Below, in pieces: positions 54,879-64,000 of a stretch of 64,000 bases of DNA. Where the stretch lies: positions 28,222,501 to 28,286,500 of the forward strand of contig NC_080567.1 of NCBI RefSeq assembly GCF_030253575.1. Direction: 5' to 3'. The stretch's first letter is position 1. Each line of letters opens with the position of its first letter. The notes below the pieces were generated by a model. It saw only the letters and a list, made by a program, of their open reading frames with translations. It was not told the DNA's origin and ran no database searches. Source of the stretch: Rhododendron vialii (taxonomy: Eukaryota; Streptophyta; Magnoliopsida; Ericales; Ericaceae). The translations under genes were made by a program, and so were the position numbers.

Positions 54879-57606
54879 TTCTCATTAGCATTATGGTCAA
54901 GTCATCCAAGGTTTTTATTAATTAGGAAAAAATACAGTTTTGTGCAGGCTTCGAGAGTCAGGGCTTGTTTGGCCGCCCCATTAATTCATTTTGTATTTTG
55001 CATTTCCGAAGTTTTGTTGTTTGAGCGTTATTATTATGGAACGGATCCTGTCAAAATGTAGAATTAAAAATCACCACGGGATCGATGAGTTTTTTTTTTT
55101 CATTCTAAATTATACTTTGACTCACAAAACTCTTTTACAAAAATTTATTCACATATCATTTAAACTCTTATACGAATCCCTCATTCTAACTTTTAGAGGA
55201 TTGACAAATTCTCCTAGTTTTTTTTTATATGTGCAGAATAAAAAAAACTAGAAATAAATGACTAAAAAGGGTTCAGATTCTCTTCAATCTAAGTTTTGGA
55301 CTGGACGAACAGTCAAAATCTGAACCATACATTAGTATAATCAATCATTCGGTTTTGATCAGAAACTCTTACCAAAAAGAGAACACTGATCGGTAAATTC
55401 AAACTTTATAAATGATTCAGCTTTGAACTGTCTCATCTAATTCAAATCAAGAACCGGAAATGATGCAATTGCAATTCACAACAAGCAATACGAGCCCCCA
55501 TTTTGGGCTTAAGAGTATGGTACAGGTCACTCTGCACATTTAAAGGGGTCCCCTCTATCTTATCCCTTAGCTTTAAGTACTTGCCTTGAAAACTTCATGC
55601 GAAGCTAAAGGTTGAGTAAACTGACCAAAAAACTCCGCAATTAATCCGTGACATGAAAAAAACCAGATCACAATAAGTTTGCATCGCAATCAGCCCAAAG
55701 AAATGTGAAACCCACATCGCCCTTTGACTTGGGCTAGAGTTGGAAGGAAAAGAAAAAAAAGAACATAGAGCAACGAGTACCTCCTGCTAGAGGGCGTTTT
55801 CGCTACCTCCTGCTAGAGGGTGTTTTCGCTAAGCGTTAAGTTATGAATTGCTTCTTGTAGTTCATAAACGTCAAGTTGTTTTCACTAAACTATAAATTGT
55901 AAAAAATGTATTGGGTAAATAGAAGAAAATGTATTTTATGTTTGAAGTTAGTGGAAGCAACTTAACTTTTGACAAAAAGTTTTAATTTAGTATTAACAAC
56001 TTTACAAAAGCCGGTAAGTTGTAATGCAAAAATTTTAGTGAAAACGGGAGCAAGTAGACCGTTGGTGCGAAAGTAGTTGGGCCAGAGCCATTTTGTGGCT
56101 TGCTACATGTACTGCAATACTGTAAGCATAGCAATGACATTGTTGCATCGGATATTGACTTAACACTACCATAAACATTACTATAAACATGATCTGATTT
56201 TTCACGGGATGACTCAAAAATTATTTTGGATTTACGAACCGCTTGAATGGTTTGTAGGGATCCTGAGGTGGGCCACACTGACCATAGCGTTTCGAGTTCA
56301 AAACTGGCATTGCCAAGATGGCAAGAAATTAACCTCCAAACAAACATGGTCTAAGCCAGATTCGACGGTTTAATTAATTCATCATCTGTATGTGAAAAGT
56401 AAAAGTCCACAGATGACAGATCATGTTTTCCCCCACAATGACTTTACTTTCAACAGTTACATCAGTATATGTGTGGAAAGTAAAAGTCATACTAGTACAG
56501 TTCATCATGTCTCGCCCCAATGACTTTTTAATTTTCATCATCGAATTGTCTATTTTGTCCAATTCAAAATTGGTGGTTTTGAATTGGCGGATAAAAAATA
56601 AAAATAAAAATTGGGGGGGCTTTTTCCTTCTATACTCCCACCAGCGCCAGCTGCTGCTAATTGGTTCTGGTGTTCAAAGTTCTGTTTGGTCATGAAGGCA
56701 TTGCACGGGTTTCATTTCCCATGAATTTTCATCTTCCTTTTCTCATCACAAGAAAGGTCAGTGTTCCTCATGCCTCAAGGACCTCAACCATAGCAGCTTT
56801 CCCTAGTAAAAGTGAGGCATGCATGAAGACTAATAAATCCTGGAAAGATGTGCAATATATACCATCTACCAGGCACCCATCTCATTGCATACCTAATTTT
56901 CATGGCACCGCCATTTTTTTTAATAACCATGTGTCCGAGTCAGCTGGTTATCATGACGTTGTCATTTTGGCAAAGCAAATACTGAGTTATCATGACGTTG
57001 CCATTTTAGCAAAGCAAATATTGAGTTTAATGGATTTTTCACGTGACGATGTTACCGACCAATAAAAAACCTCACGTTGCACTGGTAAAAAATACTTATA
57101 TGGTTATAGGTTAATAAGGGAGAAAAATTGATGGGCCACCGAATCTCAGATGTCATTATGTTATGAGCTGGTGAAACGGAATAAAATGGCGTCACCATTG
57201 CAATCTATAAAAATCCCTCGGGTACTTCTCTTGTTAAGAGTGGGAAATTAGCTGTATGCAATTGCTATAAACGACATAATCATTCACACCAAATAAGAAC
57301 AAGCTTCACAATAATAATGTCATAATATGTGTCCTCTCTTGAGGAAGAATAGGCTTTCACAAGACCACCTAAACAAAGTAAAGAGCAGCCAAAATAGAAC
57401 CCTCCTTTGACCAGTGGTAGAACTATTTCATAGAACTACGAATTATAATAAAATCCAAAGCACAAGAAGTACTAATAATAGGCTCCTCCATCTTTCTTTC
57501 CAGTCTTCACACCATAAAGTCAATTCAAAAACAACCTTTTAAAAAATATAGAATTTTATAGTTCCGTGAAGAAATGAAAAATGTCAACATGAGATAGCCA
57601 AAGATG
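54879..57606. other. Intergenic, with two small tandem repeats
   Basis: No gene is supported. A 26-bp unit is duplicated at 55778-55829 (TACCTCCTGCTAGAGGGCG...). A 39-bp unit is duplicated at 56947-57024 (GTTATCATGACGTTG...). A 121-codon minus-strand frame at 55982-56347 has no family resemblance. Confidence 0.5.
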
Positions 57607-57775
57607 GGGTACTGATGAGCTGGTTCAATGGGTAAATACTTGAATTACTTCGCTCAATACTTGGGTTTAAGTCTCTATTGTTTGTTATTATGATTAAACA
57701 TGTTCTTTCGTGCTCGTAGCACGCGGTGAAACTTTAATTTCGGCCCCAACAAATTCTCATGTACCAAAAAAAAAA
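57607..57775 (+). mobile_element. SINE candidate (tRNA-derived)
   Basis: GATGAGCTGGTTCAATGGGTA resembles a tRNA box A, and about 40 bases later TTGGGTTTAAGTCTC resembles box B. A body with CACGCGGTGAAACTTTAATT follows, then an A-run (about 57766-57776). This is the build of a plant SINE. No target duplication was found. Confidence 0.5.
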
Positions 57776-58191
57776 TTAGGGGGGAGAGAGAGAGAGAGCG
57801 CACTAGAAGGCAGAATAAGATATTCATTTTATCACTTAATCATATGAAACTCAGATAGATTTCCAAATCTTCTTTTATAGCTGTAAGAAACATGTTAGCT
57901 AACAATTTTTTTCTAATATTTCGGATGTAATCCATCAACCCATACTCTGTACCCTGCTATACTAAATTTAACTACCAAAACAAAAAACGAAAAAATAACT
58001 ACCCGACTCTCGCAAATGCAAGATCGGGGAAGGAATAGATGTCCGCAGCCTTATCCCACAAGCAGAAAGGGGCTATTTTCGCAACGTGACCACTAGGGGT
58101 CGCGTCGAGCAACCTTACCGTTGCATCCGAGCCGCCCTTCAAATTAAACTTCCAAATCACCATAAGAAAATTAAAAAAACCAACCATTAAT

Positions 58192-58605
58192 CTACCAGAA
58201 GCAAGATGACGACCAACTTCTGCTGTCGTTTTTGTTGTTTTGGCTATGGAGGCGAAGAAACCTCCTTTTCCTGGCACAGCAGAGGAGTGCAAGCTTGATC
58301 CTGGACCAGACCATCCTCCGGATCCTTCTAGCGTACCGGAGCCTGACCCAGATAACCCTCTTGACCCGGAAGAAAGACCCTCTAATCCTCTCCCCGACGC
58401 TCTTCTTCTTCCGGCTAAACTGGTAACTCCTCAGAAAGAGTTGCCTCTTCTCCATGTCCGTGGTCGGGTACTGGTGGTTGAACGGGTAATTACCCGTCTC
58501 GCCCCTCGGTTGCCTCCTCTCCGTGTCCGTCGTGTTCAGGTACTGGTAATTGAACGAATAACCCATCTCGCTCCTCGTGAATACCGGGCCCACACCCCTC
58601 GCCAT
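58192..58605 (-). CDS. Small basic protein of unknown function, 137 aa
   Basis: ATG at 58605 and a stop ending at 58192, no intron needed. The N-terminal third has an imperfect duplication (FNYQYLNTTDTERRQ and FNHQYPTTDMEKRQ). The centre reads LFLRSYQFSRKKKSVGERIR, followed by a strongly basic region (FRVKRVIWVRLRYARRIRRM and CCARKRRFLRLH) and a Ser-rich end. The core recalls a family of small uncharacterised eudicot proteins with an FLRSYQFSRK motif; that is from memory. The antisense frame (58240-58713) is a shadow. A TATA box sits about 100 bases upstream and the leader is CT/C-rich, which supports real transcription. Its role is unknown; the charge suggests nucleic-acid or membrane contact. 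Confidence 0.6.
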   Translation of the reverse strand: MARGVGPVFTRSEMGYSFNYQYLNTTDTERRQPRGETGNYPFNHQYPTTDMEKRQLFLRSYQFSRKKKSVGERIRGSFFRVKRVIWVRLRYARRIRRMVWSRIKLALLCCARKRRFLRLHSQNNKNDSRSWSSSCFW

Positions 58606-58617
58606 AGTCGCATATAC

Positions 58618-58660
58618 ACAGAGAGAGAGAGAGAGGGGGGGGGGGGGGGGGGGGGGGGGA
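58618..58660. repeat. (GA)n followed by a G run
   Basis: GAGAGAGAGAGAG and then about 25 G (interrupted by nothing visible) in the leader of the small gene (C-run on its own strand). Confidence 0.9.
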
Positions 58661-58704
58661 GTATATGGAAAGAGTATTTGGAGGGTTTTAGAACGTACTT
58701 TGGA

Positions 58705-58712
58705 CTTTTATA
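58705..58712 (-). promoter_or_regulatory. TATA box of the small basic-protein gene
   Basis: The minus strand reads CTACTATAAAAGTCC. TATAAAAG is a strong TATA box, 100 bases before the ATG. Confidence 0.6.
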
Positions 58713-60481
58713 GTAGGAGTATCTGAAATTCGTTTCGTTTGTGCCGTCGTCTTAAAAGGGCGGTTGGGAAATTCGTGAGAGGGAGTAGAAATTGGATGAT
58801 GGGAAAATTAGTAATTACTGGGGCCTTGGGGGGGTTTAGTTTGGATGGGGGGACGATCACGTGACTTTTGTGTACGAGTAAAGTCATGCATAGGGTCCAG
58901 CTCAAACAAAAACCAAAAGAGTCCGATCCTCTCCAGTCTAATGGTTTGGACTGTATGAGATAGTCCAGATCGTAATCGTTCATTTGTATAACGAATGATA
59001 GGATTAGTCTACACCTATTTCGATCACGGGTGTATTTGGAATAAAATTATGGATATTTTTGTTTATTTTGCCAAAAATATCTTTAAGTAGAAGATAATGT
59101 TTTTTTGGCTAACTTAATTGTATGTTAACGACAAGGTGTTTGCTTGTTAGGAAACTCACTTTTTGCTTGCACAAAAAGGCTCTTTGCATCTAGCCAAACA
59201 ATTAGGGGTTGTTTAAAAGTTTTGAGGAAGGTTCTGGGACAATGAGTTGAGGAAGATAGATAGAGAGATGAGATAATGAGTGAAGAGAAATTTATTAAAA
59301 ATCTCGCACAAATAGAGAGAGGAAGGTTTTGAGAACCCAAGAGAAACAAATTTGCCTAAAAAGGTTTAAAAACACTGAAAAAGGTTGACCAAAGGCTGCC
59401 TAAGTTTTAGAGGATTGACAAATCTTCCACTAGTAGGGGTACGATTAAAAATCGGGACAAAATCTCGTATAAATTGATTACTAAAGTATTCGTAGCACCT
59501 AAAAGGTATCGAGAAGGGAATAAATCTACAAAATTTGAAAGATAACCAATCCCTTTGAGGTGTTACATTTTGAAGAATTTTTTTTATGACACTCACTTGA
59601 CTAAAATCTCTGTGCCTAACCTTAGTTACTACGGAGTACAAAACATTCTCGTAATTTGTGAAAATAGCTGAGATATATATTTGGGTTTATTGTACGCATT
59701 CATTCGTAAATAGTCAGAATGATACAAAGTCGTAACAAATCAAATCATGAAAATCCATACCACATGAATCATAAAATTTGTAGCTAACCATAACTACGTA
59801 CATAAAATCTCTATGATGATAGAAATTATTCAGTCTACCGGAAATCTAATCTCGTTTTGTGGTGAACAAATACTAGCCAGCAATGTAGGAGTATCTATTT
59901 TATCAAGAGAAACAGAGAAGCAAAAAAGGAAAAAGACGACGGTGAATATATGACTACTTATAATATTACTATGATAGAGACCTCAATTGATAACCGTGGT
60001 AGATTTGGTAGATTGTTAACGAAATGAAATTGAGGTTGGAATTCCAATTGATCAGGATTAACAGTGTGATTATTAGTCCATGTATTACGTTTGTTTTGGA
60101 TGGGATTAAATGCTAGAATTATTCATCCCTTCGAAAGCGTCACGTGACAATGCTCCAATGCTGCCACGTTCCTCCTCCGCCACACACTTGTGTCCATACG
60201 ATTAGAAGTGGATCTCATGTCAATATATATACTATTGGGGAGATCTGGAAGACCAAGTGGTGTATTCCTCGTTCTATTGCTATTGCTCGTGGTTCCTCCC
60301 ACGTCGCCTGCCTTCTCTTGACTTCGAAATATTTTTTCTTCCCATTTTGCAAACGACGTGCCAAATTATTCAAGCAAATGAGATTAAAACAAATAATATT
60401 TCATTACTCTGTCACAGCCCAACGATAGTCTTGACTTGAGAGAATAAACAGCTAACGCAAGGGCTACAAAGTTGGGGGGGA
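58713..60481. other. Intergenic, no gene recognised
   Basis: AT-rich. Short open frames at 59125-59349, 59366-59641 and 60144-60428 resemble no family. Confidence 0.4.
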
Positions 60482-60678
60482 AAAAAATTGGGGCCCCGGA
60501 ATCCGCAATCCTAACAATCCAAACTTGTTTTGGACGATCCGAATTTTAGAAAGAGAAAAAGATGAGAGAGAGTGATCGGGTGAGGGGAGAGAGAGAGAAT
60601 AAATATGGGACGTCCAAAACACGTTTGGACGGCTGAGATCGCCAACGGGTACCGCCACGTGGTACCCGCTCGGCACCC
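60482..60678. mobile_element. Possible small foldback element
   Basis: CCAAACTTGTTTTGGACGATC and, inverted, GGACGTCCAAAACACGTTTGG are related. The end holds the palindrome GGTACCGCCACGTGGTACC. The sequence resembles the unit with GGCCGAGATTG at 36986-37078. Ends not defined. Confidence 0.4.
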
Positions 60679-61445
60679 AAAAAATTTAAGATCAAGCTGA
60701 ATTGTTGAATTTTTGTTAATTAAAGTTTGTTTTCATGTTTCTGCAGTTCTACGGAACTTTATAAACCCGTTACCCGTACCAAAATTTTCTCTAATTTATT
60801 TTGTGTTTTATATTCTGCCCCTTGACGCCCACATTTAACTACTTTAATGACAACACACTCACACATATTTAACTAACCCACCCATAAAAAAATACTTAGA
60901 AAAAGTTAAATAAAACAAAACACCTTGTTGCATCACTTCGCTTCAGGTTCCTGTTTTGTGACGGGGAAAAAGAAAGAAACCCATTTGGCTTCAACTTTGT
61001 AGGGGAACCAGCAGCAAAACATTATCCCTGTTTTCCTTTGTTTCTGTTGGGAGGGCTACTACTCAGCAAAACATTACTAGTATATGCTTTTAAAAATGAT
61101 GAAAAGTTTACTAACACAGTAGTATTTTGCACTATAATTCGTCGTATGTATGCAGATGCGGCGCGCGTCGTCTCACTGATTGTTTTAATAAGTATCATAT
61201 CATTCGACTGCTGATAAAACTGTGCCGACTAACTGAGCATGGTGTGTACGCAATTTCTATGAAATGCTATTGTGTTAATAAGGGGTCTTTACTTCTCAGT
61301 AGCCACCACATGGGAACTAGTACTTTTCTCAAAGTCAGAAATATACAAAGTATGTTTTGGTTACAGAGTCAAAGGAGCCAACCCAGGCTGAACACTTTCT
61401 AGTTGTTCAACTCCACCCGAGTCAAATTTAACCTTGATCCGAGTC
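60679..61445. other. Intergenic, no gene recognised
   Basis: No coding or repeat signal beyond AT-rich DNA. Confidence 0.4.
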
Positions 61446-61915
61446 CAATTCTTGTTGCTCTTACTTTCTAGGTTCAATTGAGCTTCTTTACAGAATCCCT
61501 TTTACAGCAATGCAATGGACACAAGTCCAAATATTCGGAGCCGTTATGTAAGTGGACGCCACAAAATGCATGTGGAACCCACACAAATCGAACAGCTCCA
61601 TACGCATTTGCATCTGGATAGCTATGTCCCAATCATCCTCCTTTTAGCAAACCAAATGTAGCATCCATGTGGTATACCTGCTTATCGGAGGAAGAGAGTT
61701 CATTTGGTCAATGCGAAACAAGTTAACCTGACTTACAAATAACAAATAAAGGGACTTGAAGTTCCTATAATGCGTTTGTAGGTCACCCCGAAAGCAACCT
61801 TCGAGAAATGATCATTACGATCCGAAATAGTCTCTTTATAGAGTTTGTTAAGAAATTTGTTTTGCAAAAAAGTCAACTTGATTGGAGATTGATAGCCACA
61901 TGGTCAAATATGCAT
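61446..61915. repeat. Direct duplication, copy 1 (about 0.47 kb)
   Basis: It shares long blocks with 62128-62576: GGTTCAATTGAGCTTCTTTA, CCTGCTTATCGGAGGAAGAG, AGGTCACCCCGAAAG and CTTCGAGAAATGATCATTAC. The blocks are in the same order, with scattered changes. No open frame is preserved in both copies, so a non-coding or long-dead source is likely. Confidence 0.8.
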
Positions 61916-61922
61916 TTTTAGG

Positions 61923-62057
61923 GAAATGATAATATCAAAATCATTTTTGTTGATGCCAAAACTCTAGTGCACAAAAGGCTTGTACCATTTGCAATGTACA
62001 AGACTATTATGCACTGGAGTTTTGGCACCAACAAAAACAATTTTGGCATTATCATTT
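61923..62057. mobile_element. Foldback MITE between the two direct copies
   Basis: AAATGATAATATCAAAATCA pairs with the right end AATTTTGGCATTATCATTT, and GCCAAAACTCTAGTGCA pairs with TGCACTGGAGTTTTGGC. About 135 bp, no coding sequence. Confidence 0.65.
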
Positions 62058-62127
62058 AAAATGAATCATACTAACCGCCCTGGATTGACATCCCATGGTC
62101 TTTTTTATAATCTTATCTTGATAACAT

Positions 62128-62576
62128 CTAATTCTTGTCGCTCTGAATTTCTAGGTTCAATTGAGCTTCTTTACAGGATTCCTTTTACAGCGATGCAATG
62201 GGCACAAAATCCAAATATTAGGAGCTGTCACGTAAGTGGGAATCTGCACAAATCGAACGGCTTCAAACACATTTGCATTTGGATATCTATGTCCCAATCA
62301 ACCTTCTTTTAACAAATAAAATGTAACCCATATTGAATACCTGCTTATCGGAGGAAGAGATTTCATTTGGTCAATGCGAAGCAAGTTAACTTGACTTACA
62401 AATAACAAATAATGAGACTTGAAGTTCTTGTAATGCGTTTATAGGTCACCCCGAAAGAAACCTTCGAGAAATGATCATTACAATCCGAAATGGTCTTAGA
62501 GTTTGTTAAGAACTTTGTTTTACAAAAATTCAAGTTGATTGGAGATTGATGGCCACAAGGTCAAACAACATGTGTT
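62128..62576. repeat. Direct duplication, copy 2
   Basis: The partner of 61446-61915. It lacks about 20 bases near 62236 (the AAATGCATGTGGAACCC part of copy 1). Confidence 0.8.
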
Positions 62577-63801
62577 TTTTTAAAAACAAGCGGTTAGTAT
62601 AATTAGTATGATTCAGAAAATGAACTGAAAGACAAATATCACTTATTCATATAATGCGTCAAGAGTCTGAATAACTATAGTGCTTCGCAAACTCTAAAAA
62701 CTGATCGGTTCGGATGGTGACCTGTAGCCCCAGATCCCAAGGGGTCTTGACACTTTTCACAATATGATTCCAAAGGGGATAGATACATCATTATTGTAGA
62801 TAAGAAAAGTCAAACCATTGAATTGACAACTGTAGCAAATTAGAGAGGCTTGCGGTTTAAGCACTCCATTAATAAAGCAAGATTTGCAGGGCAAGAGTGG
62901 TAAGACAGGTAAGAAGATTAAAAAAGTGTCATTAGAGAGAGATTAGTGATTAATGAAAGATGATTGGACTGGATGATATCACGACAGGTGTAACAAACCC
63001 CTTTGTTTCACATTCAACACCTTCCAGAGTAAGTTTTGTTCACATTTTTCCAAGTCCTGTTACCAGAAAGAACAAGTTAGGCTTCAGATAAACCAATTTC
63101 CTTGAACATCAAGTGTGGTAGGGACTCCCTCTCTGGAGCTTTGATTTCTTTTCTTACTTCTTTTTCGACGAAAAGGAAATTATTTACATTCGTGAAAAGC
63201 CAAACGGCACTTACAAAGAAACTCCTTCCGGTATAAAGATGCAAGGAACTAGTAAAACAACCCAATAAGCAAGCAAATAGCACCAAATTAAGAGAACCTA
63301 TTTCTTTCATCTACAACACATACTGGAAAGTAGGTAGACCGAAAACAAGTTTACAATAGTGCAAGTCAAAGATCAAAACAATAAAGTCTAGAAAGATGAC
63401 TAGTTTAACTCTCTTCTCAATCTTCCTATCATTATCAAAGTGTAAGCGTTTCTTGACTATGGATACACACTTTTAGTAGTAAGCGAGCTCTACTGATGGA
63501 TATCCACCAGGATCAAAAGGTACTGTATCTACAACACAGAATGGGGAAAAAAAAGGCGTGTAACACCAGACAAACAGAGCATTAACATCAACCGAAAAAG
63601 TTAGGGAAAGCATATTTGCCTACATTTACAGAGCCTACTGTCAGCAAACTTACAGTGATAGAGAGACTGAGGGTTCAATCGCGCACAAGTTAAACAAAAC
63701 CTGAGCAAATAACAGCAAACCACCAGGAAACTTAGGCTTCTTCGATCGGATGTTTCATACTGAGACTTCTCTTTGGATTTTTGTCCGGATTTTGTTGAGT
63801 A
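62577..63801. other. Intergenic and probable 3' untranslated region
   Basis: No coding region is supported. The minus-strand frame at 63077-63310 follows TTTCCTTTTCGTCG, a phrase often seen at LINE 3' ends, but is too weak to call. The part next to 63802 may be the 3' untranslated region of the gene entering from the right. Confidence 0.4.
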
Positions 63802-64000
63802 TCACTTTGTTCCAGGTTGATTAGCTGTAGGAACCTTTGAAGGATAACTGGATAAGTCTATGTCAATAAGTGATAGGTCATAGGGCGTAGAATGAGAATT
63901 TGAGGCATCCATGAGCAAGGAAGAGTTCATTGCCTCTGGATTTTTAGTGCTGTGGGTTGTGCTAGAATTTGGCGGAGAACTACTACCAGAAGAAGAGATA
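63802..64000 (-). CDS. C-terminal end of an unidentified gene, cut by the window edge
   Basis: The minus strand is open from the right edge to TGA 63804-63802. It encodes a Ser-rich end: SSSSGSSSPPNSSTTH, NPEAMNSSLLMDASNSHSTP, YDLSLIDIDLSSYPSK and TANQPGTK. The composition (Ser/Asn/Pro-rich with a short acidic hydrophobic stretch) resembles the tail of a regulatory protein, but 65 residues are not enough to name it. If real, the rest lies beyond 64000. Confidence 0.45.
   Translation of the reverse strand, partial: ISSSGSSSPPNSSTTHSTKNPEAMNSSLLMDASNSHSTPYDLSLIDIDLSSYPSKVPTANQPGTK

Noticed and set aside
55982..56347. 121-residue minus-strand frame
   Set aside because: No recognisable domain and no promoter or leader signal; kept as unassigned intergenic.
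58240..58713. 157-residue Pro/Leu/Arg-rich plus-strand frame
   Set aside because: It is antisense to the small basic-protein gene and runs into the G-run; the minus strand has the TATA box and the better composition.

Overview
This is a repeat-rich plant nuclear window, almost certainly from a eudicot. Evidence for this is the LTR retrotransposons with plant-type primer sites (tRNA-Asp and initiator tRNA-Met), a germin-like protein gene with a GT-AG intron, Tourist-, Mutator- and hAT-like MITEs, and AT-rich DNA dense in microsatellites. No prokaryotic features are present. I cannot name the species.

Layout. (1) 1-1171: unassigned flank. (2) 1172-13859: a full-length but decayed Athila-type Ty3/gypsy element (+ strand, 5-bp target duplication GTCAC). 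Its gag and pol are broken, but a third ORF in the env position is intact. (3) 15437-17020: a two-exon germin-like protein gene (- strand) with a TATA box. (4) 17.5-35.4 kb: a nest of mobile elements built on an old tandem duplication (copy A about 19.1-24.4 kb, copy B about 26.6-35.4 kb). Each copy carries insertions that the other lacks, so the two act as empty-site controls. They hold a 12-bp-TSD retroposon, a 1.1-kb Mutator-like element, an antisense LINE fragment, a cluster of long foldback MITEs in TA/CA microsatellites, a Tourist-like MITE, and a very young gag-only LTR retrotransposon (28497-34387) with LTRs that look identical. (5) 37429-43340: a NUP98-like FG-nucleoporin gene (- strand) made of two tandem GLEBS + FG-repeat modules. 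It ends without the usual C-terminal autoproteolytic domain. (6) 45182-54178: a young SIRE-like Ty1/copia element (- strand). Between pol and its 3' LTR it carries a 90-residue two-transmembrane ORF with what looks like its own promoter, plus a nested solo LTR. (7) 54.2-64 kb: mostly intergenic, with MITEs, a SINE candidate, a small basic-protein gene (58192-58605, - strand), a 0.45-kb direct duplication, and the 3' end of a gene that runs off the right edge.

Host genes are few. The germin-like protein is expected to be secreted to the cell wall. The NUP98-like protein would bind RAE1 at the nuclear pore. The small basic protein has no known role to me. The main biology is retroelement traffic. 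The gag-only element shares LTR termini, primer site and polypurine-tract context with the Athila element, which suggests it is moved by Athila-type machinery supplied in trans. The copia element has nearly identical LTRs but a stop codon in gag and a nested solo LTR, so it too may have moved as a defective copy.
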